From Clostridiales bacterium (GTDB taxonomy: Bacteria; Bacillota; Clostridia; Peptostreptococcales; NVVX01), in contig JAJOKQ010000132.1 in assembly GCA_021129785.1 (NCBI GenBank), forward strand, positions 1-7,704: DNA of 7,704 nt, written 5' to 3'. The notes under the pieces were generated by a model. It saw only the letters and a list, made by a program, of their open reading frames with translations, did no database searches and had not been told where the DNA came from. How positions within the stretch are numbered: the first letter of the stretch is position 1; every line of letters begins with the position of its first letter. Shown here in pieces: positions 1-6,468 of the stretch. Made by a program: the position numbers and the translations under genes.

Positions 1-52
1 CAGGGGACTGAAAATCCCCGTGTCGGTGGTTCGATTCCGCCTCTGGGCACCA
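1..52 (+). tRNA. tRNA-Phe (GAA), 3' part, cut by the window start
   Basis: The 3' part of a tRNA can be folded directly. The anticodon stem is 3-7 paired with 15-19, closing the seven-base loop CTGAAAA at 8-14, which puts anticodon GAA at 10-12 (phenylalanine). The T stem is 25-29 paired with 37-41 (one G-T pair) around the T loop TTCGATT at 30-36. The 3' acceptor strand is 42-48, the discriminator base is A49, and CCA at 50-52 is encoded in the DNA. The D arm and 5' acceptor strand lie before the window. The anticodon arm closely resembles that of Firmicutes tRNA-Phe as I know it. It is probably the last gene of a tRNA operon, because only terminator-like sequence follows before cdaA. Confidence 0.93.
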
Positions 53-93
53 TTTTTTTAAGCAAAACTAAAATTATAAGCATAATGGGGAAC

Positions 94-110
94 CAAAATC
101 TGAGATTTTG
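94..110. repeat. Short perfect inverted repeat after the tRNA
   Basis: A 7-base arm CAAAATC at 94-100 pairs perfectly with GATTTTG at 104-110 around a three-base TGA loop. No clean T-run follows, so it is a poor terminator on its own. It may be a processing or 3'-stabilising hairpin in the tRNA trailer, or chance in AT-rich DNA. Confidence 0.3.
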
Positions 111-131
111 TGTGAATCACTTTGTTTGTTT

Positions 132-159
132 AACTAGAGAAAATAACTCTAGTTTTTTT
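132..159 (+). terminator. Rho-independent terminator of the tRNA operon
   Basis: AACTAGAG at 132-139 pairs perfectly with CTCTAGTT at 147-154 across a seven-base A-rich loop. The T-run at 153-159 starts within the last stem pairs. This is the usual shape of an intrinsic terminator. It lies between the tRNA and cdaA, so cdaA probably has its own promoter in about 160-220. I found no convincing -35/-10 pair there: TTGAAG or TTGAGA could serve as a -35, but no matching -10 is well placed. Confidence 0.8.
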
Positions 160-234
160 ATCGTTTTTGAAGTAAAATAAGAATTGAGAAGTTACATTGA
201 GAGAAAGAAATTAAAGGGACAAGAGGTGTATATC

Positions 235-1062
235 ATGCATCAAGTATTGGATATTCTCAGGAATATTGAATTAAAAGACGTAATAGACATGACAATTGTA
301 GCTTTTGTGTTTTACAAATTCCTTATGCTAATGCGCGAAACAAGAGCAGAGCAACTGATTAAGGGGATTGTAGTTTTATTAGTTGCGACGCAAGTGAGTG
401 GCTGGATGCAACTACATGTAATTAATTGGATGTTGAGAGGTACGATGACAGTAGGATTAATCGCTCTATTAATCGTGTTTCAGCCAGAATTGAGGAGGGG
501 GCTTGAATACATCGGACGTACAAAACTACTAACAAAGTCAATTATTGACATACAAGTAGAAGACAACGAGAGAATGATCGACGAAATTGTAGAAGCAGTG
601 AGTTCGTTGTCTAGACAGAGAATAGGTTCGTTGTTAGTGTTTGAAAGAACTACAGGCTTAAACGAAATTGCTGAAACTGGTACATTAATTGATGGAAACG
701 TGTCTAGGAGTTTGTTAATAAATATATTCATTCCAAATACTCCATTGCATGATGGAGCAGCACTTATAAGAAGAAATAAGATTTTAGCTGCTAGCTGCTT
801 ACTCCCTTTAACTGACAGTATAAATATTGGGAAGGATTTAGGGACAAGACATAGGGCGGGCATTGGAATTACTGAAAGATCTGACTCAATAGTAGTTATT
901 GTATCAGAAGAGACAGGATCAATTTCAATAGCAGAAAATGGTAAGTTGATAAGGTTTGTAGATGGCAAAAAGCTCAAAGATTACTTAAACGCTGCTTTTA
1001 GAGAAGACAACAAGAAACAGTGGAATATTTTAAAGATGAAGTGGAGGTATAGAGATGAGTAA
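235..1062 (+). CDS. cdaA: Diadenylate cyclase CdaA (membrane-bound, DAC domain)
   Basis: Makes the second messenger cyclic di-AMP from two ATP at the cytoplasmic membrane; in Firmicutes this controls potassium and osmolyte balance and cell-wall homeostasis. The 275-residue protein has three N-terminal membrane helices (about 16-33, 41-58 and 63-83), then a DAC domain from about 95. Both catalytic signatures are present: DGA at 173-175 in the context HDGAALI, and RHR at 205-207 in the context GTRHRAG. The length fits the family (about 270 residues). I chose the ATG at 235 because AAGAGGTG at 221-228 lies six bases ahead and MHQVLDIL matches the family's N-terminus. An upstream in-frame TTG at 184 would add 17 charged residues and has no good ribosome site. 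The stop overlaps the cdaR start, so the two genes are coupled. Confidence 0.95.
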   Translation: MHQVLDILRNIELKDVIDMTIVAFVFYKFLMLMRETRAEQLIKGIVVLLVATQVSGWMQLHVINWMLRGTMTVGLIALLIVFQPELRRGLEYIGRTKLLTKSIIDIQVEDNERMIDEIVEAVSSLSRQRIGSLLVFERTTGLNEIAETGTLIDGNVSRSLLINIFIPNTPLHDGAALIRRNKILAASCLLPLTDSINIGKDLGTRHRAGIGITERSDSIVVIVSEETGSISIAENGKLIRFVDGKKLKDYLNAAFREDNKKQWNILKMKWRYRDE

Positions 1063-2311
1063 TTTTTTCACGCAAAATACAACAGCAAAAATAGTATCTG
1101 TACTTTTTGCTTTAGTTATGTGGATATACGTTATGGGGGAAATAAATCCTGTTATCACTATTGAAATAACGAATGTGCCTGTCACTATACTGTCGGAGGA
1201 GTTAATAAGGGAAAGAGGATTAGTAATAAAAAATGTTGAGAACACCTACGTTAATGCTAGGCTACGTGGTAGATTAGATTATGTAACAAATATTACAAAA
1301 GAAGATATAATTTTAACGGCAAATCTGCGTGATTTTAGTACAGGCAGAAACAACGTACCAATCATTACTAATATAACAAGCGATGTTGAGGTGAAACTTA
1401 GCTCTGAAACCCTTATAGTTGAGCTGGAAGAAATCATAAGAGTGCAAAAGGAAGTTAAATTGGAGATTGTAGGAGAACCTAAAGAGAACTATGTTTTGGG
1501 TATATCAAAATTCACTCCTACAGTGGTTTGGATAGAAGGGCCAGAGAGTTATGTTGGTAGAGTTGCCAACGTAGTCGCACGGCTTGAAGTAGAAAATATG
1601 TCAACAAACATTACCGCTACTTTACCTCTGAAAGCTTATGATATTAGGGGTGTCGAGATTAGCGGTGTAGATATTAAAACTAATAATATTGAAGCTTCAT
1701 TGCTGATCGACTCGCAAAAAAAGGTGCGTATCATTCCAAATATCGAAGTAACAGTCGCAGAGGGTTTTGAAATGACTAATATCTCTGTAACTCCGAATGA
1801 GATTACTATAATTGGGCAACCAGATGTACTTAGTGATATATTTACGATACCTACTCGACTAGTAGAACGTGAAGGGCTAAACAGTAGCGTTGAATTGATA
1901 GTAACCTTGGTTTTGCCTGCTAATGTATACACTGAGGCAGATGAGAATACAAGGATTAGAATAGAAGTTGAAAAAATATCAGAAAAAATTATCACAGTAG
2001 CAAGAGAAAAGATAGTTTTTAATAATCTGGGCGAAGATTTAGTAATAGAGAAAAGCGGTATTCCTGAGAAAATAGAAATTAAAGTTGTTGCTCTTGAAAG
2101 CTTTTTAGAAACTCTGTCTTCAGATGATTTCACTGTAAATGTTAATCTAGAAGAGTTAGGTATTGGAGAATACACAATAGAGCCTATAATAAAAACAACA
2201 TTTTTCATTGAACAAAATACTAAAGAGCTTAGCTTGATTACGGAAGGGTTTTCAGTAGTTATAGAGTCTACTGTTGAACAATCAGAGGGGTCAGAGAGCT
2301 CTGAGAATTAA
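1055..2311 (+). CDS. cdaR: CdaR, YbbR-domain partner and regulator of CdaA
   Basis: A membrane-anchored extracytoplasmic protein that, in studied Firmicutes, binds CdaA and adjusts its cyclase activity. The 418-residue product has one N-terminal membrane helix (about 11-28, with MWIYVMG at its end) and then four YbbR-like beta-rich repeats at roughly 35-125, 132-217, 224-306 and 313-405. Recurring pieces such as 'VWIEGPESYV', 'ITIIGQPDVL' and 'IEIKVVALES' mark the same strand in successive repeats. It ends in a Ser/Glu-rich tail (406-418). The ATG lies within the last codons of cdaA (8-base overlap), preceded by GGAGG at 1043-1047, so translation is probably coupled. In most Firmicutes glmM comes next; here the following gene is a sigma-54 activator. 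Confidence 0.92.
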   Translation: MSNFFTQNTTAKIVSVLFALVMWIYVMGEINPVITIEITNVPVTILSEELIRERGLVIKNVENTYVNARLRGRLDYVTNITKEDIILTANLRDFSTGRNNVPIITNITSDVEVKLSSETLIVELEEIIRVQKEVKLEIVGEPKENYVLGISKFTPTVVWIEGPESYVGRVANVVARLEVENMSTNITATLPLKAYDIRGVEISGVDIKTNNIEASLLIDSQKKVRIIPNIEVTVAEGFEMTNISVTPNEITIIGQPDVLSDIFTIPTRLVEREGLNSSVELIVTLVLPANVYTEADENTRIRIEVEKISEKIITVAREKIVFNNLGEDLVIEKSGIPEKIEIKVVALESFLETLSSDDFTVNVNLEELGIGEYTIEPIIKTTFFIEQNTKELSLITEGFSVVIESTVEQSEGSESSEN

Positions 2312-2343
2312 GATATCTGATTTAATCATACAGAGGTGAGAGA

Positions 2344-4062
2344 GTGAAAAAAGAAATAGATGTTTTTCTTAGTAGTGCAAAAGACGCCATGATGGCTGTA
2401 GACATAAATGGCAAGATTACATTATTTAATAGAGCGGCAGAAAGCATTACAAAGTTTCAAAGTGATGATGTTATAGGAAAACCTGTAAAGCAAGTAATTA
2501 AAAGTACTCGATTGCTGGAGATTTTGAGAACAGGAGCAACAGAATTAAATAGAAGACAACCATTAGGCGACACTACTATAATTACTAGTAGAATGCCTGT
2601 TAGAGATGAAAATGGCGTTATATCTGGAGCAATTGCAGTATTTCGTGACATAAGTGAAATTATCGATTTAAACGATGAAATATACGAGTTAAAGGAAATA
2701 CAATGCTTGCTAAAAGCAATTTTTGATGCTACGCAGGATGCGATTACTGTTTGTGATGAGAACGGAATATACGTCATGGTAAACCCTGCATATACTAGAT
2801 TGTCAGGGTTAAAACAAAATGAAATTATTGGACACGAGGTGGATTTTGACATTTCAGAAGGCGAAAGCGTTCATAAAAAAGTATTAGAAACAAAGAAACC
2901 TGTAAAGAGTATTAGAATGAAAGTGGGGATTTACCATAGAGAAGTATTAGCCGAGGCAGCACCGATTATAGTTAGTGGAAAGTTAAAAGGAAGTGTAGGA
3001 GTTTTACATGATTTAACGGAGATTAAGAAGCTTAATTATGAGTTGATGAAAGCAAAACAGATTATTAGAAAACTTGAGGCGAGATACACTTTTGAAGACA
3101 TTATCACAAAAGACAAAGAAATGAAGAGTAGTATAGAAAAAGCTAAGCAAGTAGCGGCTATTCCAGCCACGATATTATTAAGAGGTGAGAGTGGAACAGG
3201 GAAAGAGTTGTTTGCGCACGCTATACATAATTTATCAAACAGAAAATACAATCAATTTGTTAGGGTGAATTGTGCCGCAATAAATGAAAACCTTTTAGAG
3301 AGCGAATTGTTCGGATATGTAGAAGGAGCTTTTACAGGTGCAAGAAAAGGTGGTAAGGTTGGGTTGTTTGAGGAAGCACATGGGGGAACTATTTTTCTAG
3401 ATGAAATAGGAGAAATTCCGATTAGTACACAAGCGAAGCTCCTACGAGTGTTACAGGAGAGGGAAATAACACGTGTTGGAGGTTCTAATCCTATTCAGGT
3501 GGATGTCCGTATTATTGCTGCTAAAAATAAATTATTAGAAAAAGCTATAAAAAATGGTGAATTTAGAGAAGATCTTTATTACAGAATAAACGTTATTCCT
3601 ATCATTATTTCTCCTCTTAGAAAAAGGAAGTGTGATATTCATCCCTTAGTAATGCATCTAATTGGCAAATTTAATTTGGAATACGGCAGAAATGTAGAAA
3701 ATATAGCAGAAGAAGCTTTAGTAAAGATGGCAAATTATCAATGGCCAGGTAACGTAAGAGAGCTTCAAAACTATATAAGCAGAACAATTGTTAATATGAA
3801 ATATAATGAAACAACTATTATGCTCAAACATTTGCCAAAATTTTTTGATAGTGATAAAAGAATAAATCTAGATGAAGAGAGCGTGATGAGAAAAAACGTA
3901 GTAAGTGATCTTACGTTAAAGGAAGCAATGGGAGAATACGAAAAGCAGATGATTGTAAAAAGTCTAAAAGAGAATGAAAACAACCGGTCTTTAGTAGCAC
4001 AAAAACTAGGGTTATCGATTAGGAACCTGTATTATAAAATAGAAAAATATAGTATCACGTAA
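2344..4062 (+). CDS. Sigma-54-dependent transcriptional activator (PAS-PAS-AAA+-Fis HTH)
   Basis: A bacterial enhancer-binding protein that uses ATP hydrolysis to open sigma-54 RNA polymerase promoters. The 572 residues hold PAS 1 (about 10-107), PAS 2 (about 122-228), a short helical linker, and the AAA+ domain from about 248. Walker A is GESGTGKE (281-288), the sigma-54 contact loop GAFTGA is at 328-333, Walker B is TIFLDE (349-354), and the arginine region FREDLYYR is at 407-414. A Fis-type helix-turn-helix occupies about 530-570. There is no receiver domain, so the input is probably a ligand or redox signal through the PAS domains. The start is GTG at 2344, set by AGAGGTGA at 2332-2339. 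The gene follows cdaR by 32 bases with no terminator seen, and it directly precedes a sigma-54 promoter for buk-ptb-buk, its likely target. The resemblance to BkdR-type regulators is an inference from context. Confidence 0.93.
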   Translation: MKKEIDVFLSSAKDAMMAVDINGKITLFNRAAESITKFQSDDVIGKPVKQVIKSTRLLEILRTGATELNRRQPLGDTTIITSRMPVRDENGVISGAIAVFRDISEIIDLNDEIYELKEIQCLLKAIFDATQDAITVCDENGIYVMVNPAYTRLSGLKQNEIIGHEVDFDISEGESVHKKVLETKKPVKSIRMKVGIYHREVLAEAAPIIVSGKLKGSVGVLHDLTEIKKLNYELMKAKQIIRKLEARYTFEDIITKDKEMKSSIEKAKQVAAIPATILLRGESGTGKELFAHAIHNLSNRKYNQFVRVNCAAINENLLESELFGYVEGAFTGARKGGKVGLFEEAHGGTIFLDEIGEIPISTQAKLLRVLQEREITRVGGSNPIQVDVRIIAAKNKLLEKAIKNGEFREDLYYRINVIPIIISPLRKRKCDIHPLVMHLIGKFNLEYGRNVENIAEEALVKMANYQWPGNVRELQNYISRTIVNMKYNETTIMLKHLPKFFDSDKRINLDEESVMRKNVVSDLTLKEAMGEYEKQMIVKSLKENENNRSLVAQKLGLSIRNLYYKIEKYSIT

Positions 4063-4072
4063 AGGGGAAAAG

Positions 4073-4120
4073 TGTAAAAAATTGCAGCGGAGTTCAATTT
4101 TTTTCATGCAAAATTTTGCA
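4073..4120. promoter_or_regulatory. Two palindromic sites, probable upstream activator sequences
   Basis: TGCAAAATTTTGCA at 4107-4120 is a perfect 14-base palindrome. TGTAAAAAATTGCA at 4073-4086 is a degenerate copy, identical at 11 of 14 positions. Taken with flanking bases, the two also form a larger inverted repeat (13 of 16 matching). The centres are 34 bases apart, about three helical turns, so two dimers would sit on nearly the same DNA face. They lie about 123 and 157 bases before the predicted transcription start, a usual distance for enhancer-binding proteins. Their assignment to the adjacent activator is inference from position and symmetry. Confidence 0.62.
4076..4103 (+). terminator. 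Weak AT-rich hairpin with T-run after the activator gene
   Basis: AAAAAATTG at 4076-4084 pairs with CAATTTTTT at 4095-4103 around a ten-base loop, and the T-run extends to 4104. It begins 13 bases after the activator's stop, so it could end the cdaA-cdaR-activator transcript. The stem has a single G-C pair and would be weak. It overlaps the first palindromic site, so the symmetry may serve protein binding instead. Confidence 0.3.
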
Positions 4121-4210
4121 CTCAAAGAACGTAAATTCTTTAGTTTTGAAAAAAAGCAGGGTTTGCAGAAATCTTGGCTGATAAGAAATTTATTTAAATA
4201 TTACATAAAG

Positions 4211-4226
4211 TGGCATGATGTTTGCA
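4211..4226 (+). promoter_or_regulatory. Sigma-54 (-24/-12) promoter of the buk-ptb-buk operon
   Basis: TGGCATGATGTTTGCA matches the consensus TGGCAYR-N4-TTGCW at every defined position, with the required spacing between the GG (-24) and GC (-12) pairs. Transcription should start near 4237, giving a leader of about 180 bases before buk1. The site lies between a sigma-54 activator gene and the genes it most likely controls, which strongly supports the call. Confidence 0.9.
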
Positions 4227-4416
4227 AATAATAAGATAGTCAGAGATTATGATATAAATTATTTACGAAATACTCACTAGAGTGCTAAATTTTTAAATAG
4301 AAGAAGGAAAGTTTGATAGTCTGAGTAATTAAAGCATGGAAAAAAACAAAGCAAAGAATAAAGCAAAGAATAAGTCTTAGCGCATGATTTTCAAAATATT
4401 TAATTGAGGTAAAAAA
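4227..4416 (+). other. Untranslated leader of the buk operon
   Basis: This is the 190-base stretch from the sigma-54 promoter to the buk1 start. It holds two imperfect copies of an 11-base word (GATAGTCAGAG at 4235-4245 and GATAGTCTGAG at 4315-4325), a purine-rich AGAAGAAGGAAAG at about 4299-4311, and the 12-base tandem repeat at 4348-4371. No terminator, T-box or known riboswitch fold was recognised. The purine-rich segment resembles a ribosome site, but the nearest frame (TTG at 4313) closes after three codons. Confidence 0.45.
4348..4371 (+). repeat. Perfect 12-base tandem repeat (two copies) in the leader
   Basis: AAAGCAAAGAAT occurs at 4348-4359 and again, without change, at 4360-4371. 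It lies in a tiny open frame, ATG at 4336 to TAG at 4378-4380, whose 14-residue product MEKNKAKNKAKNKS repeats KAKN. No ribosome site lies at a proper distance before that ATG, so translation is doubtful. The repeat may be replication slippage in A-rich DNA. Confidence 0.6.
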
Positions 4417-5505
4417 ATGAGAGGATATGTTTTAGCTATCAATCCAGGTTCTACGTCAACGAAAGTAGCTATTTTTAAGGGTGAAGAGAATATTTTGCAA
4501 AAAAACTTGACTCATGCTACTGAGCAGCTTAAAGAATTTGAAAAAATCACTGACCAGTACGAGTTAAGAAAAGACATGATTTTGTTTTGGATGAATGAAA
4601 ACGATATCAAGCTATCTGATCTCAATGCAGTTGTAGGAAGAGGAGGACTTCTTAGACCTATGCCAGGAGGTACGTACGAGGTTTCAGATGATATGATTAA
4701 GGATTTGAGAATTGGCATTCAAGGTGAACATGCTTCAAACTTGGGTGGAATAATAGCCAAAGAAATAGCAGAATTATGCGGTGTCAAATCATACATTGTA
4801 GACTCAGTAGCTGTTGATGAATTTGAAGAGGTTGCAAGAATATCGGGAATTCCTGATATTGTAAGAAAAGCACTCGGCCACTCTTTAAACATTAAAGCAG
4901 TCGCACATAGAGCTTCAATAAAATTAAACAAAAAATTTGGTGATCTGAATTTCGTAATTGCACATTTAGGTGGGGGTATTACAATAGCACCAGTAAAAAA
5001 AGGAAAGCTTATAGATTATAATAATGCAAATGAAATGGGACCTTTTTCACCAGAAAGGGCAGGTGGAGTTCCTAGTGGAGCACTTGCCAAAATATGTTTT
5101 TCTAAAAAATATTCACTTAAGGAAATAAGACCATGTTAAGAGGCAAAGGTGATCTAACTGGATACTTAGGTACTAACGATGCTAGAGAAGTAGAAAAAAT
5201 GATAAATGAAGGAAATGAAAAAGCTAAACTAGTTTTTAATACAATGGGATATCAAATAGCAAAAGAAATAGGATCCATGGCAACAGTCTTAGCAGGAAAA
5301 AATTGATGCAGTAATATTGACAGGTGGACTTGCTCATTCAGACCGCCTAACTGAACATATAAAAGAAAGAATAGGATTTATTGCGCCAGTATTTGTATAC
5401 GCTGGTGAACACGAAATGAAAGCATTAAATGAAGGAGTACTACGAGTGATTAATAGAGAAGAGAAATCTAAAATATATGAAGAGGAGGTAAAAAGCTATG
5501 ATTAA
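4417..5505 (+). pseudogene. buk: Butyrate kinase, first copy, interrupted by two frameshifts
   Basis: Would catalyse acyl-phosphate + ADP to fatty acid + ATP (ASKHA acetate/butyrate kinase family). The first frame opens at ATG 4417 and holds NPGSTSTK (9-16), VGRGGLLRP, GEHASNLGG, HLGGGITIA and GPFSPERAGGVPSG. It stops at 5137-5139 after 240 residues. The family sequence resumes at 5133 in another frame (MLRGKGDLTGYLGTNDAREV...) and returns to the first frame after the A6 run at 5297-5302 (IDAVILTGGLAHSD...), ending at 5505. One base is missing near 5128-5133 and one A is extra at 5297-5302; with both repaired the product would be 362 residues, normal for Buk. The rest of the sequence is well conserved, so this is either a very recent pseudogene or a sequencing artefact. 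The tail overlaps the ptb start by 8 bases. About half the residues match buk2 by eye, so the duplication is old. Confidence 0.88.
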
Positions 5506-6409
5506 AAATTTCGATCAAATCATGCAAATTGCTAGAGAAAGAGGACCTAAAACTGTTTCCGTTGCGTGTGCACAAGACGTAGAAGTTTTATTAGCTATTG
5601 ATGCAGCAAAAAAAGAGGGTATAGTCGATGCAATTTTAGTTGGAGATAAAGAGAGAATTGAAACTATCGCTGAAGATAATAATATAGACGTATCTAAGTT
5701 TGAGATTGTTGATATTAAAGACATGACTGAAGCTTCAAGAAAGGCTGTAGAGCTTGTATCTTCAGGAAAAGCACATATGGTTATGAAAGGCTTAGTAGAC
5801 ACTTCTATTATTCTAAAAGCAGTTTTAGATAAGGAGATTGGGCTTAAAACTGGCAAAGTATTGAGCCACGTAGCGGTATTTGATATTCAAGGATATGATA
5901 GACTTTTTACAGTTTCAGATGCTGCTATGAACATTGCACCAGATTTAGATACAAAAAAACAAATTATTGATAATGCAGTGGGTGTAGCGCAAGCGCTAGA
6001 TAATAAAGTTCCAAAAGTAGCTGTAATATGTGCAAAAGAGAAAGTAAACCCTAAAATGCCTGACACAATTGATGCTAGGGAACTGCAGAGAATGAACGAA
6101 GAAGGAATCATAAAGAACTGTATAGTAGCAGGTCCTTTTGCTTTGGATAATGCTGTATCAGTAGAGGCTGCCAAGCTTAAAGGGATAAACCATCCGGTTG
6201 CAGGGAAAGCTGATATTTTATTGCTGCCAGATATAGAAGCAGGAAATGTACTATATAAATCGATGGTTTACTTCGCACCATCGAAAAATGCTGGATTGAT
6301 AGTTGGAGCAAAAGCACCAATAGTTCTTACATCTAGAGCAGACACAGAGGAAACGAAGCTATATTCTATTGCGTTAGGTGTTCTGTACGCAAGCGTTAGT
6401 AAATCTTAA
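5498..6409 (+). CDS. ptb: Phosphate butyryltransferase (phosphotransbutyrylase)
   Basis: Catalyses butyryl-CoA (or a branched-chain acyl-CoA) + phosphate to acyl-phosphate + CoA, the step before butyrate kinase, in the cytoplasm. The 303-residue product has the usual length for Ptb (about 300). It shows family stretches through the phosphate acetyl/butyryltransferase fold: 'RGPKTVSVACAQDVEVL' near the N-terminus, 'MVMKGLVDTSIILKAVL', 'LSHVAVFDIQGYDRLFTVSD', 'GPFALDNAVS', and 'LLLPDIEAGNVLYKSMVYFA' with 'GLIVGAKAPIVLTSRAD' near the C-terminus. The start is ATG 5498, with GAGGAGG at 5482-5488. It overlaps the end of buk1 by 8 bases, so its translation was probably coupled to buk1. The frameshifts in buk1 could therefore reduce Ptb output, although the ribosome site is strong. 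Substrate choice between straight and branched acyl-CoA cannot be read from the sequence. Confidence 0.94.
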   Translation: MIKNFDQIMQIARERGPKTVSVACAQDVEVLLAIDAAKKEGIVDAILVGDKERIETIAEDNNIDVSKFEIVDIKDMTEASRKAVELVSSGKAHMVMKGLVDTSIILKAVLDKEIGLKTGKVLSHVAVFDIQGYDRLFTVSDAAMNIAPDLDTKKQIIDNAVGVAQALDNKVPKVAVICAKEKVNPKMPDTIDARELQRMNEEGIIKNCIVAGPFALDNAVSVEAAKLKGINHPVAGKADILLLPDIEAGNVLYKSMVYFAPSKNAGLIVGAKAPIVLTSRADTEETKLYSIALGVLYASVSKS

Positions 6410-6468
6410 AGACAAGAAGGAATAACAAAAGACTAGAGAATAAAGAATTGTATTAATAGGAGGAAATT

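Noticed and set aside
184..234. TTG at 184 as the start of CdaA, giving 17 extra residues
   Set aside because: The added residues are highly charged and unlike the family's N-terminus, and the ATG at 235 has a well-spaced AGAGGTG site.
480..977. Open frame of 165 codons on the minus strand inside cdaA
   Set aside because: It lies opposite the conserved DAC domain, and low-complexity Ser/Ile content and lack of motifs mark it as a shadow.
1636..2208. Open frame of 190 codons on the minus strand inside cdaR
   Set aside because: It is antisense to a clear YbbR-domain gene, has a Ser/Ile-rich composition typical of a shadow frame, and shows no family motif.
4147..4171. Third activator site around GCAGGGTTTGC
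   Set aside because: Its half-sites are spaced one base closer than in the two good palindromes and the centre is GC-rich, so the match is weak.
5128..5302. Programmed ribosomal frameshifting to make full-length Buk1
   Set aside because: It would need two shifts in opposite directions within about 170 bases, and the first site has no slippery sequence; mutation or sequencing error is simpler.
5317..5505. Separate 62-residue gene starting at TTG 5317
   Set aside because: Its sequence is the C-terminus of butyrate kinase in the restored frame, so it is the tail of the frameshifted gene and not an independent one.
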